A DNA stretch of 64,000 nt from SZUA-318 sp964412015 (lineage in GTDB: Bacteria > Gemmatimonadota > Gemmatimonadetes > Longimicrobiales > Gaopeijiaceae), in assembly GCA_964412015.1 (NCBI GenBank), contig CAYPMO010000015.1, positions 1 through 64,000 of the forward strand, read 5' to 3'. The notes beneath the pieces are model-generated. The model was given only the letters and a program-made list of their open reading frames with translations, had not been told where the DNA came from and made no database searches. Below are positions 41,871 to 50,687 of this stretch, piece after piece. Numbering within the stretch: the stretch's first letter is position 1; each line of letters begins with the position of its first letter. Position numbers and translations under genes: made by a program.

Positions 41871-42442
41871 ATCCGCGCGTCGTGACCGTGGTCGCCATCC
41901 TCCGCCGGATCGGTTGTCGGCGCGCCCTCACCGCAGATGATCCCGACTTGCTTGATGATCTGGCTCAGACCCTGAAGCATGAGGAGCGCGAAGCACACCA
42001 GGATCACGGCCTTGATCGGATAGCGGGGAAGGCCGCCGGGATCGGGAGAGACCTCCCTGATGGACCAGGAGTTGTTCACGGCCGGCCACGCGACCCACAG
42101 CATCACCGCCGAGAACGGAACCAGGAACAGCGCCGACCCCACGAGGTCGATCCACGCCTGTGTCCTCTTGCTCAGCCTCGCGTAGAGTACGTCCACGCGC
42201 ACGTGGACGTCGTGGCGGAGCCCGTAGGCGGCACCCATGAGGAAGATGAGGCTGAAGAGGTACCACTGGAGCTCGGTGAACGCGTTCGAGGCCAACTGCA
42301 CCCGTACGTACTTCGTGAGGTAACGGGCGAGCGCGTTGTACGCTCCCACGAGCACCATGAGGAGCGCGAGCCACCGGATGATCACGCCGATGCGGTCGTT
42401 CAGCGTGTCGATAGCCGCCGAGATACGCTCGAGGACGGACAT
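41867..42442 (-). CDS. dctQ: TRAP transporter small membrane subunit
   Basis: 191 residues with four membrane helices (about 22-40, 60-75, 100-120, 145-165). NAFTELQWYLFSLIFLMGAAYGLRHDVHVRVDV (given as NAFTELQWYLFSLIF and YGLRHDVHVRVDV) is the family core. It pairs with DctM. The ATG at 42442 overlaps the SDR stop, so SDR, dctQ and dctM are one transcription unit. Confidence 0.9.
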   Translation of the reverse strand: MSVLERISAAIDTLNDRIGVIIRWLALLMVLVGAYNALARYLTKYVRVQLASNAFTELQWYLFSLIFLMGAAYGLRHDVHVRVDVLYARLSKRTQAWIDLVGSALFLVPFSAVMLWVAWPAVNNSWSIREVSPDPGGLPRYPIKAVILVCFALLMLQGLSQIIKQVGIICGEGAPTTDPAEDGDHGHDARI

Positions 42443-43350
42443 CAGATCATGTAACCGCCGTCCACGGGGAGAACCGCGCCCGTGATGTGGCGCGCCGCCT
42501 CGGAAACCAGGAACAGCACCGCGCTCGCCACGTCCTGCGGATCCCCCAGGCGCCCCAGCGCGGACCTCTCCCGAGCCCGGTCGAGGATCTCCGGAGGCAC
42601 CCCTGCCGTCAGGCGGGTCGTGCGGATGTAGCCGGGCGCCACTGCGTTCACGTTGATGTTGCGAGGGCCCAGCTCCAGAGCGGCGGCGCGCGTGAGACCG
42701 ACGAGGCCGGCCTTGGAGGACGCGTAGTTCACCAGCCCGAATTCGGCTCGTGCGGCATGCACCGAGGCCACGTTCACGATCTTGCCGTACTCCTGCGCGC
42801 GCATATGAGGCGCCACCGCCCGGATGAAGTAGAAGGCGCCATCCAGGTTGGTCCGGACGACCGCCTCCCACTCGTGGTCCTCCATCCGCCAGAGCGCCCT
42901 GTCCCGGCCGATGCCGGCGTTGTTCACGAGGATGTGCACGCCTCCGAGCTCGGCCACCACCTCGGCTACGAAGGCCTTCACGTCCTGCGGATCCCGCACG
43001 TCACAGGAGCGGAAGTACGTGCGGACCTCGAACCGGCGGAGGGCGGCCGCGACGTCCTGCGCGGAGAGGCGGGAGGGGGCCCCGTCGTCGAGGAAGCAGA
43101 ACGCCACGTGAACGCCGCAGCGGGCCAGCTCCAGCGCGATCGCGCGGCCGATACCGCTCGACGCGCCGGTGACGATCGCGACCTGTCCGCGGAGGGGGCC
43201 TACCTCCAGGAGGGCTTCGGGCTGGGTCTCGGCGGAGATTTCGTCCAGCAGCGCCGCGACGGCCTCTTGCGCGCCCCGGGGTGACGGGAGCACGTCGGAC
43301 CCGTTGGGGCCGGGCTCCTCGCGACGGTCTTCGGCCGGCTGCTCGGACAT
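42442..43350 (-). CDS. Short-chain dehydrogenase/reductase (FabG-like)
   Basis: 302 residues. An N-terminal extension of about 50 residues precedes the Rossmann domain with TGASSGIG (about 61-68), NNAGIG, the catalytic S near NVASVHA and YASSK (Y and K of the catalytic triad). The end GAVLPVDGGYMI is typical. It would be an NAD(P)H-dependent 3-oxoacyl or related reductase. The N-terminal extension is unusual for FabG. It is coupled to dctQ, so it could act on an imported oxo acid; this is speculation from position. Confidence 0.82.
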   Translation of the reverse strand: MSEQPAEDRREEPGPNGSDVLPSPRGAQEAVAALLDEISAETQPEALLEVGPLRGQVAIVTGASSGIGRAIALELARCGVHVAFCFLDDGAPSRLSAQDVAAALRRFEVRTYFRSCDVRDPQDVKAFVAEVVAELGGVHILVNNAGIGRDRALWRMEDHEWEAVVRTNLDGAFYFIRAVAPHMRAQEYGKIVNVASVHAARAEFGLVNYASSKAGLVGLTRAAALELGPRNINVNAVAPGYIRTTRLTAGVPPEILDRARERSALGRLGDPQDVASAVLFLVSEAARHITGAVLPVDGGYMI

Positions 43351-43360
43351 TGGGCGAAGA

Positions 43361-44071
43361 CTACGCTTCGCCCTCCTCCTTGTCCACGACTCCGTAGCCT
43401 TCGGCGCCGTGCTTGATCATCGTCCCCTCGACGAGGAACACCACGTCCTCGCAGACGTTCGTGGAGAGGTCGGCGATGCGCTCGAGGTTCTGCGACACCA
43501 GGAGGAGCTCGAGCGCTCCCCCGATCCTCCTGGGGTCCTCGAGCATATGGGTGACCAGAATCCTGAAGAGGGAGCGGCGCAGATCATCCACCTTGTCGTC
43601 GGTCGCGCACACCATCCGCGCGGTACCCGCGTTGCGCGACACGTAAGCGGCCAGCGCGTCCGACAGCATCTCCCGCGTGAGCTCCACCATCTCGTGCAAC
43701 TCCCGAACCTCGGGAAGGGGATGCGTGTCCGCGAGGCGCCGTGCGGCCTTCGCGATGTTCACGGCGTGGTCGCCCACGCGCTCGAGGTCGTTCGCCGTCT
43801 TGTTGCTCGCGATGATCCGACGCAGGTCGCTCGCCATGGGCTGGTGCAGCGCGAGCAGCTCCACGACGCGTGCGTCGATCTCGACCTCGAGATCGTCCAC
43901 CTTACTGTCTTCTTCGGCCACGACGGCGGCCACCGTCGGATCGCGAGCGAGGACGGCCTGGGTCGCGCGTGCCACGAGGCGCTCCACGATGCCCGCCATC
44001 TCGAGGAGCCGCTTCTGGAGCAGGTCGAGCTCGTCGTGGAAGTGGCGGCGTGACTTCTGATCCATGTTCAT
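43361..44071 (-). CDS. phoU: Phosphate-signalling regulator PhoU
   Basis: 236 residues, all helical, with two PhoU repeats; each has the acidic metal-binding motif (IIASNKTANDLERVGDHAVNIA-type: ANDLERVGDHAVN in the first, SQNLERIADLSTNVCED in the second). PhoU links Pst transport with PhoR signalling. Its ATG overlaps the pstB stop (ATGA). The C-terminal VEGTMIKHGAEG is normal. Confidence 0.94.
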   Translation of the reverse strand: MNMDQKSRRHFHDELDLLQKRLLEMAGIVERLVARATQAVLARDPTVAAVVAEEDSKVDDLEVEIDARVVELLALHQPMASDLRRIIASNKTANDLERVGDHAVNIAKAARRLADTHPLPEVRELHEMVELTREMLSDALAAYVSRNAGTARMVCATDDKVDDLRRSLFRILVTHMLEDPRRIGGALELLLVSQNLERIADLSTNVCEDVVFLVEGTMIKHGAEGYGVVDKEEGEA

Positions 44072-44850
44072 CCGAACCTCCCCGTCACGTACGCCTCCGT
44101 GCGCTCCTCACGCGGCTTCGTGAAGATCGTCTCGGTGGGACCGTACTCGATCAGCTCGCCCAGATACAGGAAGGCCGTGTAGTCGGAGACGCGTGCGGCC
44201 TGCTGCATGTTGTGGGTGACGATCACGATCGTGTAGTCCTTCTTCAATTCGTAGATGAGCTCTTCGATGCGCTGCGTGGCGAGGGGATCCAGCGCCGAGG
44301 CCGGCTCGTCCATGAGCACGATCTCGGGCTTCACGGCCAGCGTCCGCGCGATGCAGAGGCGCTGTTGCTGCCCTCCGGAGAGCGCATAGGCCGAGTCGTT
44401 CAGACGGTCGTGGACCTCGTCCCAGAGCGCGGCCCTACGTAGGGACTCTTCGACCAGCGCGTCCAGGTCGCCGTGGAAGCCGTTGATGCGCGGGCCGAAC
44501 GCGGTGTTCTCGTAGACGGATTTCGGGAACGGGTTGGGTTTCTGGAACACCATGCCGATACGGCGCCGCACCTCGACGGGGTCCACGTCGGGATCGTAGA
44601 GGTTCTTGCCCCGGAAACTCACCACACCCTCGACGCGTGCCTGCGGCACGAGGTCGTTCATCCGGTTGAAGCATCTCAACAGGGTACTCTTGCCGCAGCC
44701 GGAAGGCCCGATCAGGGCGACGACCTGGTTGGCCGGAATCGTCAGCGAGACGCGCTTCACCGCCTCCGTGGCTCCGTAGAACACCGAGACGTCTCGCGCC
44801 TCGAGCGCGGGCGGGCGTCCTCCCGTCGGGATATCGTGGATGGTCGGCAT
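44068..44850 (-). CDS. pstB: Phosphate ABC transporter ATPase
   Basis: 260 residues. Walker A GPSGCGKST, NRMNDLVP, signature LSGGQQQR, Walker B IVLMDEPASALDP and the switch histidine in VIVTHNMQQAARVSDYTAF. These identify PstB. Start 44850 is the methionine directly before the ATPase fold. It lies 14 bp downstream of pstA. Confidence 0.96.
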   Translation of the reverse strand: MPTIHDIPTGGRPPALEARDVSVFYGATEAVKRVSLTIPANQVVALIGPSGCGKSTLLRCFNRMNDLVPQARVEGVVSFRGKNLYDPDVDPVEVRRRIGMVFQKPNPFPKSVYENTAFGPRINGFHGDLDALVEESLRRAALWDEVHDRLNDSAYALSGGQQQRLCIARTLAVKPEIVLMDEPASALDPLATQRIEELIYELKKDYTIVIVTHNMQQAARVSDYTAFLYLGELIEYGPTETIFTKPREERTEAYVTGRFG

Positions 44851-44864
44851 GCGCGTATCGCGCA

Positions 44865-45752
44865 CTATCGGCGCGTCTGGTAGCGGTTCCGGAGAAGGAT
44901 GGCCGCGGCGTTCATCGTCAGAAGGAGGGCCAGCAGCACCAGAATACCCGCGGCGGCCAGCGCGTGGAACTCCGCCTGGGGACGAGAGATCCAGTTGTAG
45001 ATCTGGAGTGGCAGCACCGTGAACGGATCTCCGAGCCCCTTCGGCGTGAATGCGATGAACCCGACGGCCCCGACCAGGATCAGCGGCGCCGTCTCGCCGA
45101 TCGCTCGGGAGAGGGCCAGGATCGTTCCCGTGAGGATCCCCGGCATGGCCATCGGGAGCACCTGGGTGCGCACGACCTGCCAGCGCGTCGCCCCGAGCCC
45201 ATAGGCCGCTTCCCGGATCGACGGCGGCACGGCCCGGATCGCCTCCTGGGCCGCGATGATGATCACGGGCAGGATCAGCAGCGCGAGCGTGAGCGCGCCC
45301 GAGATCACGCTCCGGCCCAGGCCGAGCGTGCGCACGAACAGCGCCAGGCCGAGGATTCCGTAGACGATGGAGGGCACGCCGGCCAGGTTGGCGATGTTGA
45401 GCTGGATGAGCCGCGTGATCCGGCTCCGGGCCGCGTACTCCTCCAGATAGACCGCCGCCGCGACCGAGACCGGGAAGGCGAAGAGCGCAGTCAGGGCAAG
45501 AAGCCAGACGGAGCCCGCCAGCGCGGCCCTGATCCCGGCACGCTCCGGGAAGCGCGACGCGAAGCGCGTGAGGAACCCGACATCCAGACGGGACATGCCG
45601 TCGGCGGCGACGTCCCACAGGAGCACCGCGAGGGACACCACGCCCACCAGCGTAGCCGCCGCGCACAGCACGGCGAACGCAGCCCCGAACAGCCTGCGCC
45701 GCCGATGGCGTCCCGAGCGCGGACCGCCCAGTGGAGAAGCGTTCCCGCTCAC
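44865..45752 (-). CDS. pstA: Phosphate ABC transporter permease PstA
   Basis: 295 residues with six helices. GLGATRWQVVRTQVLPMAMPGILTGTILALSRAIGETAPL (as GLGATRWQVVRTQVLP and LSRAIGETAPL) is the ATPase-contact and family region. The GTG at 45752 overlaps the pstC stop (GTGA) and is preferred to the ATG further upstream. Confidence 0.94.
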   Translation of the reverse strand: MSGNASPLGGPRSGRHRRRRLFGAAFAVLCAAATLVGVVSLAVLLWDVAADGMSRLDVGFLTRFASRFPERAGIRAALAGSVWLLALTALFAFPVSVAAAVYLEEYAARSRITRLIQLNIANLAGVPSIVYGILGLALFVRTLGLGRSVISGALTLALLILPVIIIAAQEAIRAVPPSIREAAYGLGATRWQVVRTQVLPMAMPGILTGTILALSRAIGETAPLILVGAVGFIAFTPKGLGDPFTVLPLQIYNWISRPQAEFHALAAAGILVLLALLLTMNAAAILLRNRYQTRR

Positions 45753-46696
45753 TGGTACTCCTCGCGGAAGCGTGCGAGCACCCACTGCGAGATCACGTTC
45801 ATGCCGAGCGTGATCAGGAAGAGCGTCATGCCCACCGCGAAGAGCGTCTGGTACCCGACGCTCCCGTGCGGCGTGTCGCCGAGGCTGGCCTGGACGATGT
45901 AGGCGGTCATCGTCTGGATGGACTCCAGCGCGTTCAGCGTCAGGTTCGGCATGTTCCCGGCGGCGATCGCCACGGCCATCGTCTCGCCGATCGCGCGCGA
46001 GAGGCCCAGGATGAACGCGGCGATGATCCCCGAGAGCGCGGCCGGGACCACCACGCGCAGCGACACCTCCATCCGGGTGGCGCCCAGTGCGTACGCGCCC
46101 TCGCGGAGGGCGTCGGGAACGGCCGCGAGCGCGTCCTCGGCGAGCGACGAGACGGTGGGCACGATCATGATCCCCACCACGATGGCGGCCGACGCCGCGT
46201 TGAAGACCTCCGTCTGCGGGAGCGCGACCCGGATCAGCGGCGTGACGAAGGTGAGCGCGAAATAGCCGTATACCACCGTGGGGATCCCCGCCAGGATCTC
46301 GAGCATCGGCTTCAGGATCTCGCGCGTCCGATGTCCCGCGTACTCGCTCAGGAAGATTGCGGACAGCAGCCCGATCGGGACGGCGAGGACGGCGGCGCCC
46401 GCGGCGACGACGAACGACCCGGCGAGCAGAGGCAACACACCGAACCGCGGGTTCTGGAAGAGCGGCGTCCAGGTCGTGCCGGCGAAGAACTCGACCGGTG
46501 ACACGTGAGCGAAGAAGGCCAGCGTCTCCCGGAGCAGCACCACGACGATACCGACGGTGACCAGCGTGGACGCGGCCGCCGAGGCGAAGAGGGCCACGCC
46601 GATGACCCGCTCCCTGAGGTTTCGCGAGCGCCTGAACGAAAGGGCCCCCGGAACGGCATCCACCGGTCCAGAGGCCCCGTCGGCCTCCCTCGTCAC
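45749..46696 (-). CDS. pstC: Phosphate ABC transporter permease PstC
   Basis: 315 residues with six helices. Seen: LFQNPRFGVLPLLAGS, IPTVVYGYFAL, ALGATRMEVSLRVVVPAALSG and LGLSRAIGETMAV. It starts with GTG 13 bp after pstS and is coupled to pstA. Confidence 0.94.
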   Translation of the reverse strand: MTREADGASGPVDAVPGALSFRRSRNLRERVIGVALFASAAASTLVTVGIVVVLLRETLAFFAHVSPVEFFAGTTWTPLFQNPRFGVLPLLAGSFVVAAGAAVLAVPIGLLSAIFLSEYAGHRTREILKPMLEILAGIPTVVYGYFALTFVTPLIRVALPQTEVFNAASAAIVVGIMIVPTVSSLAEDALAAVPDALREGAYALGATRMEVSLRVVVPAALSGIIAAFILGLSRAIGETMAVAIAAGNMPNLTLNALESIQTMTAYIVQASLGDTPHGSVGYQTLFAVGMTLFLITLGMNVISQWVLARFREEYQ

Positions 46697-46709
46697 GACA
46701 CGGTCTCCT

Positions 46710-47663
46710 TCAGCGGGAGGCGCCGGCCGCCTCGTTCAGTCTCGCCAGGTCCGCCGAATACTCCTCCACGGAAAGCGCGTGGTACCCGGTCGCGGGTACC
46801 AGCGTCGGGGCGTTCGCCACCATGAACTCGAGGTAGGCTCTCACCTCGGGCCGGGCCAACGCCGAGTGACTCACGTACACGAAGAGGGGCCGGGAGAGCG
46901 GCGCGTACGAGCCGTCGGCGATCGTCTCATCGGAGGGAAGCACGCACCCGTTGCCTCCGTCCACGCCCACGAGTCTGAGCTTGTCGGCGTTCTCCGCGAA
47001 GTACGCGTAGCCGAAATAGCCCAGCGCGTACGGATCGCCCGAGATCCCCTGGACGAGGATGTTGTCGTCCTCCGACGCCTGGTAGTCGGGACGGCTCGCG
47101 CCGACTTCTCCCATGACCGTCTCGGTGAAGTAGTCGAACGTGCCGGAGTCCGTGCCCGGGCCGTAGAGCTTGATCTCCTCGGCCGGCCATTCGCCGCGGA
47201 CGTCCCGCCACGTCCGGACCGTGCTGTTCGGCTCCCAGATCCTGCGGAGCTCGTCGACGGTGAGGCACTGCGCGAAGTCGTTCGCCGGGTTGGCGATCAC
47301 GGAGAGCCCGTCCCAGGCCACCGGAAGCTCGGTGAACTCGATGCCGCTGGCGGCGCACGCCTCCCGCTCCGCATCCGACACGGGGCGCGACGCCTGGGAG
47401 ATGTCCGTCTCACCGGCGCAGAAGCGCTTGAAGCCGCCGCCCGTGCCCGAGAAGCCCACGGAGACCCTGACCTCGGGATTGGCGGCCTGGAATTCCTCGC
47501 CGATCGCCTCCCCGATGGGAAATACGGTGCTGGAGCCGTCGATCAGGACCTCACCGGCAAGGGACGCACCCCGCGCTCCACCCTGGTTCCCTTCGCCGCC
47601 GCACGCGGACAGGAGAAGGGTGGTGGCGATCGCCGGGGCGAGCCTCGTGGAGATGCCGCTCAT
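46710..47663 (-). CDS. pstS: Phosphate-binding protein PstS (lipoprotein)
   Basis: 317 residues from the ATG at 47663 (an ATG at 47681 is possible but has no ribosome site). The leader ends in LLLSAC, a lipobox. Phosphate ligands are in IDGSSTVFPIGEAI, GFSGTGGGFKRFCAGETDISQASRP and GPGTDSGTFDYF (key parts SSTV, SGTGGG, TDSGTFD). It is the first gene of pstSCAB-phoU and is preceded by three Pho-box-like repeats at 47744-47770. Confidence 0.94.
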   Translation of the reverse strand: MSGISTRLAPAIATTLLLSACGGEGNQGGARGASLAGEVLIDGSSTVFPIGEAIGEEFQAANPEVRVSVGFSGTGGGFKRFCAGETDISQASRPVSDAEREACAASGIEFTELPVAWDGLSVIANPANDFAQCLTVDELRRIWEPNSTVRTWRDVRGEWPAEEIKLYGPGTDSGTFDYFTETVMGEVGASRPDYQASEDDNILVQGISGDPYALGYFGYAYFAENADKLRLVGVDGGNGCVLPSDETIADGSYAPLSRPLFVYVSHSALARPEVRAYLEFMVANAPTLVPATGYHALSVEEYSADLARLNEAAGASR

Positions 47664-47716
47664 TGGGATCGTACCTCGCATGGCTGGATTTCGTCCGGGT
47701 CCCTGCTGTCGCCCGG

Positions 47717-47770
47717 AGAATAGGAAGAACCGGCGTCGAACCCGTGACCTTCCTGTAACGACGAGGTAAC
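47717..47770 (-). promoter_or_regulatory. Pho-box-like promoter of pstS: three 11-bp repeats and a -10 box
   Basis: Read on the minus strand, GTTAC starts at 47770, GTTAC at 47759 and GTCAC at 47748, exactly 11 bp apart. TATTCT follows at 47722-47717, 26 bp after the start of the third unit, so the third unit takes the place of a -35 box. Repeats with 11-bp period overlapping the -35 region are the hallmark of PhoB/PhoP sites. Confidence 0.7.
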
Positions 47771-47790
47771 GCGGCCGCCGGAGGTGCCCG

Positions 47791-49542
47791 TCAGCGCGGG
47801 CGCTCGGCGCCCTCGTCGAGGGGCAGGGTGAAGTGGATGGTCGTCCCCTGCCCCAGCGTGCTCCCGGCCCAGACCTCCCCACCCATCGCTCCCACCAGGT
47901 GGCGGACGATCGCGAGGCCCAGGCCGGTGCCACCGGCGTCCCGCGCCCGGGAGGAGTCCGCCCGGTAGAAGCGCTCGAAGATGCGCGGCAGCGCGCGGGA
48001 GGGGATCCCCTCGCCGTCGTCCGAGAAGCGGGCCTCGACGTGGCGGGCCGTGCCACGGACCACTCCGAGGTGGAGGTGGCCGCCGTCGTCGGTGTGGCGA
48101 AGCGAGTTCTCCATGAGGTTTCGGAAGACCTGCACGAGGCCCTCACGGTCGGCCACGACATCCGCGTCGCCCTCGACCGTGAGCCTCTTGTCGTGCCGGG
48201 TCGCCGCCTCCTCGAACATCCGCCAGGCCTCCCGGGCGGCCTCGGCCAGCGACACGGTCTCGCGGCCCGGGATCCACCTGCCCGACTCGAGCCGCGAGAG
48301 GTCCAGGAGGTCCTCCACCATCCTCTGGAGACGGAGCGTGTTGTCCCGGATGGCGGTGAGGAACTGCACCTTGAGCTCCTGGGGAGGATCTCCCTCGAGG
48401 AGTGTCTCGGCGAACCCCCGGATGGCCGTCAGGGGAGTCTTGAGCTCGTGGGACGCGTTGGCCACGAAATCACGCCGTACCTGCTCCAGCCGCCGGATCT
48501 CCGTGACGTCGAGGAGCGTCGTCACCGCACCTCCGGCCGCGAGGCGCCGGGACGCCACGAGCAGGACCCGGTCGCCGAGCCGGATCTCCCGGCTCTGGGC
48601 CGGATGAACCACCGAGCCCTCCAGAACCTCCCGAAGGTCCTCCTGACGCACGAGCGCTCCCACCGGCGCGAATCGGGACAGCTCGGCCGGAAAGCCCAGG
48701 AGCGCGCGCGCCGCACGATTCGCGCGGACCACCCGCGCGTCGTCCGTGAGCGCCACCACGCCTTCGGCCATCGTATCGATGAGCGCGCTCATCTCGTCAC
48801 GGTCCCTACCGAGCTCGGACAGCCTCTCCTGGAGCTCCTCGGTGAGCCGGTTGAAGGCGACCGCCAGATTGGCGACCTCCACCACGCCCCGGCCCATGGG
48901 CACCCTCCCGGAGAAGTCTCCCTGCGCGAGCAGGCGCGCGCGGTGGGACAGGGCCACGAGGGGGCGGGTCAGGACGATGCTCAGCCAGTACGCGACCAGG
49001 AGGGCGAGCGCCGTGGCGACCAGTCCCGTGAGCGCGACGGTGCGCTGTACCCGGGAGACCGTCTCCTCGATGCCGTCCAACGGCGCGGCGACGCGCAGCA
49101 CGACCGGTTGCTCGCTGAAGCGCGCGAGCCGCGCGGCGTAGAGGAGCGGCTGGTCCACCGTCGCGCTCGTCCGCTCCCCGAACGAGACCCCGGGATGGGC
49201 GAGCGCACCCGCCACCTCGGGACGGGCCCGGTGGTTCTCCACCTGCCCCATGCGCCTTCCCTCCACATAGGAGTCGCCCAGCACGACGCCCGTCGTGTCG
49301 ATGATCGAGACCCGATATCCGATCCGCTCCGTGACTTCCCCGGCCACGGAGTCCGCATCCGCGGCCTCGCTCTCGTCGAGAACCCACGCGGCGAGTCCGA
49401 TCTCCCGCTCGAGCTCGATCTCGTACGCGTCCACGAGATCGCGCCGGAGGCCCGATCCCACGAGCGTCACGATGAGGAGGACCAGGAAGGCGGTGACGAC
49501 GAGGAACCCGGCGAACAGCGAGTGGCGGAGGCGGAGGCGCAC
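47791..49542 (-). CDS. phoR: Phosphate-regulon sensor histidine kinase
   Basis: 583 residues from a GTG. Two membrane helices (about 8-30 and 165-187) enclose a periplasmic sensor of about 130 residues. HAMP, a PAS-like domain (about 250-340), HisKA with FVANASHELKTPLTAIRGF (His phosphorylation site) and HATPase_c with NLMENSLRHTDDGG, DDGEGIP and GTGLGLAIV follow. The large periplasmic domain differs from enterobacterial PhoR and is like that of Gram-positive PhoR/WalK-type kinases. It lies 18 bp downstream of the porin gene. Confidence 0.9.
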   Translation of the reverse strand: MRLRLRHSLFAGFLVVTAFLVLLIVTLVGSGLRRDLVDAYEIELEREIGLAAWVLDESEAADADSVAGEVTERIGYRVSIIDTTGVVLGDSYVEGRRMGQVENHRARPEVAGALAHPGVSFGERTSATVDQPLLYAARLARFSEQPVVLRVAAPLDGIEETVSRVQRTVALTGLVATALALLVAYWLSIVLTRPLVALSHRARLLAQGDFSGRVPMGRGVVEVANLAVAFNRLTEELQERLSELGRDRDEMSALIDTMAEGVVALTDDARVVRANRAARALLGFPAELSRFAPVGALVRQEDLREVLEGSVVHPAQSREIRLGDRVLLVASRRLAAGGAVTTLLDVTEIRRLEQVRRDFVANASHELKTPLTAIRGFAETLLEGDPPQELKVQFLTAIRDNTLRLQRMVEDLLDLSRLESGRWIPGRETVSLAEAAREAWRMFEEAATRHDKRLTVEGDADVVADREGLVQVFRNLMENSLRHTDDGGHLHLGVVRGTARHVEARFSDDGEGIPSRALPRIFERFYRADSSRARDAGGTGLGLAIVRHLVGAMGGEVWAGSTLGQGTTIHFTLPLDEGAERPR

Positions 49543-49560
49543 GGTCGGTGAGGATCTCTG

Positions 49561-50619
49561 CTAGAAGTACAGATAGCTCTGGATCTTGATGGAGTGCTCG
49601 GTGTTCCCGGTCTGCGGCGACCAGACATCGAGGTTCAAACCGATCTTGGTCCTGCCCGCCACGTAGAGCATGAGGCCGGGCGTGACCACGACGCCACCGT
49701 CGTTCGCCACGCCGGTGTCCGGGTCCCCGAAGCTGAAGCGGAGGAGCGGCTCGACGCCCGCGAAGCGGTGGCCGTCCAGAGCCTTATAATAGCTGGCCAC
49801 CGCCTGGAACGCCCTGAACGGCGCCGGCTCGTCCCCCGCGTCGAGCCTCTTCCAGTTCTCTCCGGTGACGAGCGACGCCTGCAGAAGCAGCCCGTCGCGC
49901 CAGGTTCCGTACTGGATATCGGCGCCCCACGCACCGGCGTAGGCGTCCTCCTCCTCGGGTCCGACGTAGTCGTGCAGTGCCGCGTTCATGGCCACGGCCA
50001 GCCTCTCCACCACCCTGATGCCCAGACGCCCCGAGAACGACTTGGCGTCGTTCTCGTCCGCGACGTTCTGCCCCGCCCCGTTCGTTATCGAGACGTCCCA
50101 CGTCGCTTTGCCCTTGGTTCCGGAGACCCGCACGCCGATGTCGCGATCGGCGTAGCCCAGCTTCTCGGTGAGGCGGCTGTAGGAGCAGAGGCCACCCACT
50201 CCGGAGCAGTCGGTCACGCCGCCCACGCGCCCGTCCCGCTCGATGAGCGAGAGGTCCACGGAGCTGGACAGCTCGAAGAGATCGAAGGGGCGCTTGAACT
50301 GTCCCATCGTGAGATGGAACGACGGCGAGAAGTTCATCCGGACGTACACGTCCTCCAGCGCGACCTCTCCGCCCCCGAAGTCGGGCTGGAGCCGGGCGTC
50401 GAGCAGGTCGCTCACGGTGATGTCCGCCTCGATGCGGGCCCGCCGGAAGAGGAACTGGTCGTTGTAGGCGTCTACCGACGACGTCGCGAACTGGGTGTGC
50501 ACGCGGCCGCCGATCCTGATGGATGCGCCCCGCGCGGTGACGGCGTTCTGGGCGGCCGCCTCGCCGACGACGGCGAACGCGACCATGACGGCCAGCCCCA
50601 GATTGGAAAGTCGGGTCAT
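49561..50619 (-). CDS. Phosphate-selective porin (OprO/OprP family)
   Basis: 352 residues. Signal peptide (about 1-23, ending EAAAQ). The barrel opens with SIRIGGRVHTQFA and FLFRRARIEADITVSDLLDARLQPDFGGG (FLFRRARIEADI, ARLQPDFGGG), then VRMNFSPSFHLTMGQFKRPFDLFELSSS (MGQFKRPFDLFELSS), all characteristic of OprO/OprP. It would form a trimeric anion-selective pore for phosphate or polyphosphate. It sits between phoB and phoR, which is unusual and ties it to phosphate response. Confidence 0.88.
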   Translation of the reverse strand: MTRLSNLGLAVMVAFAVVGEAAAQNAVTARGASIRIGGRVHTQFATSSVDAYNDQFLFRRARIEADITVSDLLDARLQPDFGGGEVALEDVYVRMNFSPSFHLTMGQFKRPFDLFELSSSVDLSLIERDGRVGGVTDCSGVGGLCSYSRLTEKLGYADRDIGVRVSGTKGKATWDVSITNGAGQNVADENDAKSFSGRLGIRVVERLAVAMNAALHDYVGPEEEDAYAGAWGADIQYGTWRDGLLLQASLVTGENWKRLDAGDEPAPFRAFQAVASYYKALDGHRFAGVEPLLRFSFGDPDTGVANDGGVVVTPGLMLYVAGRTKIGLNLDVWSPQTGNTEHSIKIQSYLYF

Positions 50620-50687
50620 CAGGAAGGACCTCGAGCCGGTTCGCAGAACGAGTTGCGGTTGGGGTCGGCGGAACGTGACGTTGGCGG

